DNA of 64,000 nucleotides from Cyrtodaria siliqua. Taxonomy: Eukaryota > Mollusca > Bivalvia > Adapedonta > Hiatellidae. Below, one piece after another: positions 48,948-58,700 of the stretch. The stretch spans positions 1-64,000 of the forward strand of contig JAWPHD010003258.1 in NCBI GenBank assembly GCA_037043455.1, in the 5' to 3' direction. The translations under genes and the position numbers were made by a program. Within the stretch, counting starts at the first letter, position 1, and every line of letters starts with the position of its first letter. The notes beneath the pieces were generated by a model. It did not search any database and was not told the DNA's origin. It saw nothing but the letters and a program-made list of their open reading frames with translations.

Positions 48948-50381
48948 CTCTTTACTAACGCCCCCATTGATAAGTACAATATGTGGACTTGTACTGATGT
49001 TTGTAGAGCCTTATCTTTTCTTCTGGATAACATCTTTATAAGATAGGGTAAAACTATTTACCGCCAGGTTGTTGGTATTCCTATGGGTACTAACTGTGCG
49101 CCACTTGTTGCAGATTTGTTTTTGTACTGCTATGAAAGAGATTTTATGTTGAGTTTGTCACCTGCTAGCCAGGGTGAAATTATTGATGCCTTTAATAATA
49201 CTTCTCGGTATCTTGATGACATACTCAATATTGATAATCCGTTCTTTGCTCATATTTTACTAACATTTATCCACCAGAGCTCACGTTGAATAAAGCCAAC
49301 AGTTCGGATACTGTAGCAGCATTTCTCGATCTTCATCTCTCGATTTCAAATGATTGTATTCATACTAAAATCTATGATAAGATAGATGATTTCAATTTTA
49401 ACATCGTTAACTATCCATACCTGGATGGAGATGTACCTCGTGCTACCTCATATGGGGTGTATATCTCCCAGCTCATTCGATTTGCTAGAGCGTGTAATGA
49501 TGTTATAGACTTCAATGATCGTAATCTAGTTATTACTAGTAAACTTCTTCAGCAGGGTTTTCGTTATCACAAACTACGTAGATCTTTCTCTAAATTCTAC
49601 CGCCGCAACGAGGGCCTGCTGGAAAAGTACAACACCAACCTTAAAACACTTCTGCGACTAGGCATATCACAACCCTCATTTTATGGAGATGTGGTCTATA
49701 AACTTCGAAAGTTTAAGGGATATGACGGGTTTCCTGACCGCTTTACAAATTTAATCAGGAAGTTCGTCAGAAAAGGATATAACCCCTTGGTTTTACAGCG
49801 CACTGCATGTTTAGTGATTGACCCTTCTACAGTCAGTCATTACGCTTCACTTTTCACTTGTGCGATGACTGGACTACCTCTTGGGACTCTATGATTGTAC
49901 CTACTGAAACCCCAACTAAGGGAGGTGGGTGCATGAGCTTTCGTCCCTCGGGTTTTCTGGTCGTACCCTAGATTGGTCTTCTCTTTAGCTGCAACTACTA
50001 TGGTTGTTCAGTACGATTCTGGATACATCCTGAGATGTTTATTATTTTGTATGTATATCTTTAGTTGGTTTCTCTGGATGTGGACTTTATTGTTAGAGAT
50101 TTCCTTTTGATGGGATTTAGTTTTGTTTACACTGTCTTGTCTATGTGGGCGCTGAAGACAGGATAATAGCGAGGATTGTGCGCATATAAAATCGATTCAA
50201 GCTAACCAGTAGGTCTTATTGCCTACTGACCGTTCCAAGTCGGTAACCCTGTCTTCACCACCCTTTCTGTTGTTTTTTGTCTCTTTTTTTGTAGTTTCAA
50301 GTCCTTGTTTGCAGTACAGTGCAGACCTACGATGCCATTGCGTTCGGACGCTGTGGTTTCTATAGGACCCTATATATCATT
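48948..50381 (+). mobile_element. Retroelement nested in the gypsy RNase H domain
   Basis: Coding begins immediately at the junction (MWTCTDVCRALSFLLDNIF), so the copy is 5'-truncated. It has one in-frame stop (49044-49046), then VVGIPMGTNCAPLVADLF and a catalytic SRYLDDILNI (YLDD at 49209-49220). A shift near 49262 leads into a 202-codon C-terminal part (49286-49894). A ~490 bp 3' untranslated region ends with CTGACCGTTCCAAGTCGGTA-type sequence, the signature of the dispersed tails elsewhere in the window. The GIPMGTNCAP reverse transcriptase is unlike gypsy and unlike the LINEs here. A Penelope-like or other non-LTR class is possible but unproven. Confidence 0.85.
49083..49894 (+). pseudogene. 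Reverse transcriptase C-terminal half of the nested element
   Basis: Contains the YLDD catalytic motif and downstream sequences KIYDKIDDFNFNIVNYPYLD, ATSYGVYISQLIRFARAC, LLQQGFRYHKLRRSFSKFY and RTACLVIDPSTVSHYASLF, ending in a normal stop at 49894. A one-base shift near 49262 separates 49083-49262 from 49265-49894. Proteins of this kind are frequent among unannotated molluscan proteins, from memory. The last ~25 residues match the coding remnant at 12701-12776. Confidence 0.85.
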
Positions 50382-50612
50382 TTTCAAGGAACTGAACATC
50401 GTGTTATAAGCTATTCAAGCCGCAGTTTAACTGATACTGAACGTAGATACTCGCATACGAAAAAGAAGCGTTAAGTATTGTTTGGGTGTGTGAAAGATTT
50501 CATTCGTTCATTTATTGTTCAGAATTTGAGTTGTTGACAGATCACCGACCGTTAGAACAAATATTCTCGCCAAAATCAAAAACATGTGCAGGAATTGAGC
50601 GTTGACCCAGTA
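50382..50612 (+). pseudogene. Gypsy RNase H remainder, 3' of the nested element
   Basis: FQGTEHRVISYSSRSLTDTE continues the domain broken at 48947. A one-base deletion near 50460 shifts frame before SIVWVCERFHSFIY, LLTDHRPLEQIF and CAGIE. It ends abruptly at ~50612; no integrase domain is present. Confidence 0.85.
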
Positions 50613-50659
50613 GGCGGGAAACTCCGGAGGATCCATTTTCAAGCCTCATCGGCGGCAGA

Positions 50660-50910
50660 TATTCGTCGGTGCGTTCTTGGGCAAGACACTTTCCATAAGC
50701 CTCGTCCATTTGTCATGGACGTAAAACGGGAGGTCTCGTGTATTTGAGTCTATTTTCCGAAAAAGAACCACATGAATGCAGCTTTAATAAGTTTAGACAG
50801 AGATCTAAGAAATAATGGTTTATTGCGTCTCTGGTGTAGGGCAGGTTCCCAAATTCCGATCTAGTATGTCCTCATATAGGTCATATATGGGACGACTTTA
50901 AAACATGTTC
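50660..50910 (+). mobile_element. SINE-like element, family 1, diverged copy D
   Basis: TCGGTGCGTTCTTGGGCAAG, GCCTCGTCC, GGACGTAAAACGGGAGGTC and GGGCAGGTTCCCAAATTCC show the family body with an internal insertion and many substitutions. Confidence 0.65.
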
Positions 50911-51950
50911 TTTATATATAAAAAAGGAAAAAAAGAAGAAGAAAAGATGGTATCTTCTCCTCCGTGGTCACGTGGAAGTGAAGACACAATCCTAGCGTCC
51001 TATTCTGGAACTATTCAAACACGCCAGGATGCGGTTGCCCTTATATGAACTTCGCTATTGACGTTGACCTAACAGCGTTCAATCTACTTTTTTTTACATT
51101 CATAACATTTTCAGTTGGAGTATGCAACGATACCACCGCCGCCCCGAATACACCCCCCTCCCCATTTAAACGTTCGCAACTCATTTTAGTATAACTGGTA
51201 TTCTGCATACTCAAGGCTCTGGCTACGTTCCTGTTTAGTCATTTTGTACTAATTTCACGGTTATATATATTATACCTTCACCGTCATGGTAACGTGCTTA
51301 GCAAAACTACTAGCGAATACAATTCAGCATATATTTTCCGCAAAATGTGTTGTTTTCCTTTAACTCCTTCATTTTGAGAACATAAATAAATCAATAAAAC
51401 ATTTGTTGAGACAAAAAGTGTCTTTAACTCAGAGTTATGTGCAGAACGTTCTTAAAATTAATATCATTTTAAGACAAGGGTAGGTTTTACCTAGATTTTT
51501 ATGCATGGTTTATCTGGACTAAGGTATTAAGTTGACCTGAAAAATAAATTGGAAACCGATTACCAAAGGACGGTTGCTGGACTAGTTTTTTAAATATGCT
51601 TTCCGACATGATTAAATCCTTCAAATAAAATCGAAGTATGAAATAAATTTATAGTGGAACTGAGCTGAAATATGGTTTTTAAAAACAACTTTTTTCAAAA
51701 AGTTGGTATGAAAGTCATATCTTTGGATTCGAGCTAAATAATAACTAAGAAATTGAGTTGTTGTTTATTGAAGGCGGTTAAGGATTTTATTTATTATGGT
51801 GAATTAAAAAGGGCAATTTTACCATATTAAGCCGCTATTTGTTCTGCATACACTTTGCTTATAAGGCATACACGTAACAAAGAACATGATCAAAGGTTTG
51901 ACCAAACTTCAATATTTTCACGCATGGTTCACATTTGTTAAAATATGAAG
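50911..51950. other. No gene seen
   Basis: Contains a direct repeat, ATGATTAAATCCTT followed by AAATAAAATCGAA, at ~51609 and ~52150, and a single hAT-like terminus near 51225-51240. Confidence 0.4.
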
Positions 51951-51969
51951 TTTTCTTTTCTCTGAATGC

Positions 51970-52565
51970 TGTTGCTATATATTGTTATTTTCTTTAAAAT
52001 ATATAGCTATATATTGTTATTTCCTCTGCCTGTCTCTATCTATATATTGTTCTTTTCTCTGAATATATATTGTATAGCGTTACCATGTGTGTTCTGTTAA
52101 TGGATTAGTATACATAACAGTTATGCTAGTTTTAAATAGGCCTCCCAACATGATTAAATCCTTAAAATAAAATCGAAAGATGGAATAAATTAACGAAACA
52201 AAACAAGAAATGAATATAAATGAATACGGTACATATAATTAATGCCAGCATTAATTAATGCCAGCATTATATATAGCTAAATAGCATTCAGAGAAACGAG
52301 CAATATAAGCTATACCAGTCAAAGAAAATAACAATGCATAGATTTATCTTTCAAAGAAAATTACAATGCATAGATTTTTATCTTTCAAAAAAATTAACAA
52401 TGCATAGATTTTTTCAAAGAAAATAACAATGCATAGATTTATCTTTCAAAGAAACTAACAATTACATAGATTTATCTTTCAAAGAAAATAACAATATATA
52501 GCTATATATAGCATTCAAAGAAAATAACACAATATGTCTATAGCTTTCAGAGAAAAAACAAACAA
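51970..52565. repeat. Inverted pair of ~33 bp minisatellites
   Basis: The left part (51970-52075) reads CTATATATTGTTATTTTCTT. The right part (52315-52565) holds about seven units of its reverse complement (TTTCAAAGAAAATAACAAT, then GCATAGATTTATC). The centre is ~230 bp of AT-rich sequence with a duplicated TTAATTAATGCCAGCATTA. It ends ~75 bp before the first paraoxonase coding exon. Confidence 0.7.
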
Positions 52566-52643
52566 TATATTATACATCCTTTGATTTGAGTTGCTGTTTT
52601 GTTGTACATTTTATTTCCTGGTTTCCTTTCCTTTTCAGAAACA

Positions 52644-52708
52644 ATGTACGGCAAGATAGTATCAATCGCCATTGTCGGCGTCCTCTTCCAGTACTACAAT
52701 TACTACAG
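52644..52708 (+). CDS. PON: Paraoxonase coding exon 1
   Basis: ATG to AG|GTAACA; 21 codons plus two bases. Encodes MYGKIVSIAIVGVLFQYYNY plus Tyr. A pyrimidine-rich acceptor (CCTTTCCTTTTCAG) ends at 52638, so the exon probably starts at 52639 with a five-base leader spliced from upstream. Confidence 0.85.
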
Positions 52709-55700
52709 GTAACAGTTTTTTGTTGTTAATTTTAGTCTAACCTCTGTACAACATGTGAAAATACAAATTTAAAACATATTTAAATGCACAAATGCCATTC
52801 AATTAATAAATTATAAGAGATTACGAATATCCTATATACATCACAATCATTACAACATACACAATTAAATATACAATGATAAATTAACTCTTCAAACTGT
52901 CAGCAACGTGCGTTATTCTTGATTACGTAGGACCCCACGAACGGACATACTACACAACCTAAGACTGCACATAACTAACAATAAAGCCTGATAGAAAAAG
53001 GTGCTGCCGGCAATTAAGCCTTATAAATGCATAAACGTATTTTTAAATAGCATTTATCATCTCAAATCAGATTTGATATGACCTGATTAACATCGATTGC
53101 TCACAAACACAATTGTAGGTATCCTCATTTGTAATAATAGTATTTAAGATAATTTGAGGGCATCATATACAATAGCTAAGTAAATATGACATTTTAGTTT
53201 CGTTTAGCTGTTATTCTTGTTGTTTGTAGGTTTTGCTCCACTGATGAAATGTCAAACGATGTCATTGTCCTCGTCCTTCCCTCCGTCCGTACGCCCATGA
53301 CCAATTGATTTGAAATTGCATCAGGACAGGGGTGGGGATGGGGGGATTGTTTACTGGCGGTGGCGTATATGATGGGAAACTTCATCATTCATTAGTATGT
53401 TTCCTAACTTTGCTACCCTCTTAACATAAAGTCTCCAATTCAATTAAGTTCATCTCATCTTCCTCTGCAAACTCCTCGCAGTGGTTACTTTCCCTATCTG
53501 TATCACTGCGCGGAGGTTGCTTCCTCTGATGTGACCGACTCAGTAAGACCACAAGCAGGGTTTTACGCAATAGGTAATAATAGTAATTCATACAGAAAAT
53601 ATGGATAATCTACATGATAAATCTTCGTTTTCTAAACCTCGCCTAATAAACTTGATAGTAAAAGGCACTGACATAATATTCTCTATATCTGGGTTGGAAA
53701 TGGGAACAAAGTTTAACATAATAACCGATCAAGTCACGGATGTTTACACAATATTGAAAAAAATATTCTTATCAGGATCGTTTGTTCTTACCAGATACTT
53801 TCTTCTCATTTTTTATCATCAGTTCTTCCTAACACAAATGTTTAACCACCTCGCTTCGCTCTGGTCAAATCCTTGACATGCGTTACATATTGATTACAAA
53901 TTTATATGTGTAGCACGACGTGCTATAAGTACACTCCAGCACAGAAATACAAGTGTTCACATGTAAGGGATACGTGTGCGTTAGAGTGTGCATTACAGCA
54001 CAGATAAACTTTTCACTGCTACCAGGCTACCATGTGTAGTTATGAAAATCTCAAAGAAACTGTTAATTGCTACCTTACCATGTGCAATTATGAAAACCAT
54101 ATAAGAGTCGCTTATAAGACGAATTTTGATGCAAGGCATCAAAGACGCCGCAATTTTGTGTAAGAAAATCAAGTGATGTAACTCTGCAATCTTGATTGAA
54201 TTCAAACTTGTCCCAGATTTCATTTATATATCTTTGGTAAAAACAGGGCTTTATATGATTATATGATTTAATTATCATCCCAGGTAAAAATCATAAGAAA
54301 ATCGAAGGCCCCATCATCTGTACAAGGCAAAATATAGCATTTTACATTACATAGCTCTGGTGTTACTTGCCCAGTCTGTTTGGTTTTGAAAATTGTCCTA
54401 CTTTTCATTAATATTACCAATCCGGTAAAGATCAGATGAAAACTGAAGTCTCTCTTGCCTTAAGTTGGCAACATATAGCAATTTTACATATCAAGGGTCG
54501 TAAATCCGGTGTTTTTGGTCTGATAGAAGGTGTTTTTTTTAACATGTCCAATATTTCATTGATATCAATGTAAAGTTTGTTAAAGATTGGGAGAAAAGTA
54601 TCCACAAGACACAAGTTTAGCAATGTTTATTAATTGAAGGGCTATAACTATTGTGTTACAGGTCCGATTTGGCTGGTTTCGAATTCGTCTAAGCTTTCAT
54701 TAATATTAACAACGTGATACAGTTTGCTAAATATTATATGAAACATAAAGGGGCTGGAGTGTAGACACGAACAAATATAGCAGTTTTCGTAAATTCAAGG
54801 GTCATAACTCTAGTGTTTCTGGTCAAATCTGGCCGGTTATCTAATTTGTCCGAACTTTCACTTATATTAAAAATCTGATAAAGTTTGATAAAGATCGGTA
54901 AATGCTATAGCGCTGGAACAAAAAAAGTTAACAGACGGACGGACCAAGTAGAGCTAAAAAAATAACTATGTACATCAAATGGTAACATATATATACGTAG
55001 TGACAATGTTGAACGTTTTATTAAAATGATAATACATAGATGTCTTTTAGCCAGATGCTTGTTTTAAGAGTAATTATTTCTCTCAATTTATATTACCGAA
55101 ACAATTTGTTTTTGTTATATAATTATGTCATAGTGTTAAAGGCTTTTCGGACAGACGCTTTCTAAGGTTCCATACCATTCAAAGCGGCTTACAGATACCC
55201 ATTGACACGAATATCTTCGTAAAATGAACAGCTTACCCTGTTAAGTAGCTCCAATAATTCCCGGAAATAAATTTGATCACACTTAAGGTTATGTAAAAAG
55301 TTATTGCCTAAATGCGTTATTTTACGGAAAACGCATTCGCAACATTTCGATAACGATATTGTTTATTTGTGTTTAAATGTAAATATAAGGTTCAGTCGGA
55401 GAACGGAATCGTTCATATCCATCCTTACCGAGATTTCAACTCGGGATCTTTGAATCTCGAAGCGGACGCTCTACCACTGAACCACAATATCGGTTTGGCA
55501 TACCCCAACCTTGTTATAATATATAGAATAGAATATTTTCCTTCTTTAAAACTTTTCAAGTTTTCGATGATGACATGACGAAAACAGACACAAAAGATGT
55601 ACTGAACAATATTAAGTATAGCCATTAATGACGTGTCCATGAAACGACCTTTCTCTTATGATGTATCCGTTTCCATAATAACAGAAGATTAGCCCCTACC

Positions 55701-58700
55701 CTATTTTTTCTCGGGAGATATAATTATTTTATTTATAAATTATATTTACTTTCCTTCTTATTATACTTATAAGTGTCTATACTATTAAAATAGGTATATC
55801 ATAATGTACTACTACAATTATTGTTATTTTTAATGTGTGTTTTTATGTCAACAAAATCTGTATTGCATTTACTGATGTTTCCATAATAACACAAGTTTCT
55901 CCAAAATCGATTACTCATCTCCATAGGAGAAATTTTCATATTTCTACTAGACGCCGCCTTCAGGAAATAACAGTTAACAGGAAGTAAGTTATTTCGCATC
56001 CGGTTAACAGAATACATACGTCACTTCCGGTATCAGTATGACATCTTGCACAATATGCATTCATTTAGCAGTATCCATTCCCGGACATCATCTTCTCCAA
56101 AGCATGACATATTCAGAATTGTCGCAACAGTTTTGATTGAGCCAATATTTAAGCATCTAACTATAATGGTGTGTATATGTTTATGTTATAGAGCTTGGGC
56201 AGACTGGGACAGAAGTATCGTTTACAAAAACCATCCTGGACCGTGCAGACTCGTCTCGGAAGGTACGTTTTGTTTGCATATAGAAACATAACGAGCTTAT
56301 ATATACTCAGCTGCAAAAGAAACTGGACACTGAACATTTCACTTTACACCCTATCCTCTTATCAAGCGACAGTCCCTTAATAATTTGACCTATTGAAAAC
56401 ATGATATTGGCAATGGAATGATTAAAGCGTTGGTACTAAACATGGCATATTCATTTTGGAATTTGTCAATTTAATTCTAAAAAAACGTTATACAATTAAA
56501 TCTAACAAAACTCAGTGTCCACTTTCTTTTGCAACTGAGTATATGTTGGTGGTATTGAAGTATACGTTTCATCAATTCACGGTTCATCGCGATAGTTTCT
56601 CCCCAATTCACGCTTCATCGCGATAGTTTTCCCACGGATTAGTTCATTACTAAAACTTAGCGTACATTTAAAACAATTCCAACTGACGAATGTTGGTGCG
56701 TGACTGTAAATACAGTGATGACTGTTTGCATGCCATGTAAGGCACCGCCCATTTTGATTTGGGAGTGGGGGGGGGGGGGGGGGGGGGTGAGGGCGGAGGG
56801 GGTTGGAGGGGCTTGGATTTTTCCTGAAAAAATATTCCGGCCCTTAATTGTTGAAACACATATCCAGGCTCTGACTTGAGGGGGAAAATAACTTTTAGTT
56901 GTTAAAATACGCGGACTTGTCAAAAACAACTTAAACCAGAAATTTAAAGTAAGAAAAGGGCCATGCCTTTGCTTAAATGCAATACAGAGTTATGGAACAT
57001 ATGTTTACCAGTGTCCTCGATGGTACTGGTGACATATTTCAAGTTTCACTGACCAATGGTTGCTGAAATAATTGGACTTGGCAAACAACTGAAAACCAAC
57101 GTCGACGCAGACGTCTTCATTGGCTTTTCTTATTCTACGAATAATAAATCTTAAAAAAAAAATGCTGGCTTTCAAGTTGACGAAAAAAAGCAGTTCTGGC
57201 CTGTGTGTACTAGGCGAAATTAAAATCCCGGCTTTAAAGAAATGCAAAAAAAATATTCCGGCTGAAAGAACAATCTCAGAACCCCACAAATCAACAAATG
57301 GTCGGTCCCCAAAAAATCCCACACCCCACTCCCCACCAAATCAGAATGGTCGATCCTTAAGTCAATATACGGACGCGTTAATCTTAATACATATTAATGT
57401 GTATAATTATATCTTTACAGATTATATACATATCTTTACAGATGGAGGTACAGAGGATGTGACCCATATTGGAAAGGGAATCATTCTAGCATCTGCGGTA
57501 ATATAAGCTATTTGTTCTTTAATCATCTTTTTTAGTTCTTTCTTTGCATCTCTTAAGGACCTATTTCCAGCCTATTGTATTTGGGTGGGGGAGGAGAGAG
57601 AATTTGTATAGATTAAACATGCGTGTGTATGTGTATGTGTGGTTAATAGTGATAGCATAATAGAGTCAGAACTATGTTGTTTGTGCTTAATCTGCAACTG
57701 CTGGAATACAAAACAAATAAATCCATACCAGACCATTGATGGTTTTGATAAAAAAACTTGACAAACTTCAGAACACAACTTCGCAAAGATAACTGGTGGC
57801 ACTGTGGTCTAGTGGTATAGTGTTGGACTTAGTATCGAATAGTCTGGATTCGATCTCCGCCATTACCGTATGTGTTGTGTCCCTGAGCAAGAGTTATTAA
57901 AATAAGTTCAGAGAGTTTTCGTTACAATCGATATATATATCGTAAATATATAAAGATAAAAAAAAATGTACCAATAAGGAATATAAACTATATATGTAAA
58001 TCAACAAATGCCCGAAAACGGGTATATAAATAAGTACATATATATAGGAACATATTATAATGATTTATATAGTCAGATTTCTTTCAGGAAATCTAAAACA
58101 AGACTAAAATATATAGTATCAAATAACTCTGTCATAGTATTAACATTATAGTACCTTTGACGCATTGGATCAAAGTCTACACATTCCAACAATATGTGTT
58201 TGACCGTTAACGGTGCAAAGCAGGGTATACATTCTGGTAATTGCTCACCTTGTAATAAAATGAGTATAACGTGTATGCCCTATCCTGCACCGGGCCAGCA
58301 CAACTTCTTCTTGACGCATAGGTCTACTAGAAGAACGCCATTCTCCGAGTAACGGTTTAATTGAATGGAGCTTATTGTTAACTGACAAATCCCAAGCGGC
58401 TTGCCAAGAGTTACGAATATGTGTCAATACAACTTTTAAAAGCAGTAGTAGGTAATTTGGCATTAGATATATGTATGCGGTAGCCCTATTGTCAACCCGT
58501 TTGTGTTTGTGATGTCGTTTGTATTTTTTATTACTTTTACCTTCTCGTTTGTCTGTTTGCGTGTTAGTTTTTGTGTTTTGTGGTTGACTGTCATCCTTGA
58601 ATCCTGCTTTCCCTGTCCGATATTTTTATCTTTCTTTAGATATATGTAAGCCTTTACTATCAGCTCTATCATTAACACGTATTCCTACTTGGCTTGGACG

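Larger units (their letters stand above)
52709..56191 (+). other. Paraoxonase intron 1
   Basis: 3,483 bp, GTAACA ... TTATGTTATAG. Contains tandem repeats (54140-54960), a tRNA-like SINE fragment (55425-55497) and a short two-copy repeat (CTACC..ACCATGTGNA) at ~54018-54110. I see no coding exon in it. Confidence 0.75.

Noticed and set aside
47378..50612. An endogenous retrovirus rather than a retrotransposon
   Set aside because: Protease and RT are typical of gypsy elements, no envelope-like frame follows, and no LTRs are visible.
55425..55497. Possible minus-strand tRNA gene
   Set aside because: The T-loop lacks the expected GTTCGA and the stem pairing is poor; a SINE head or tRNA pseudogene is likelier.
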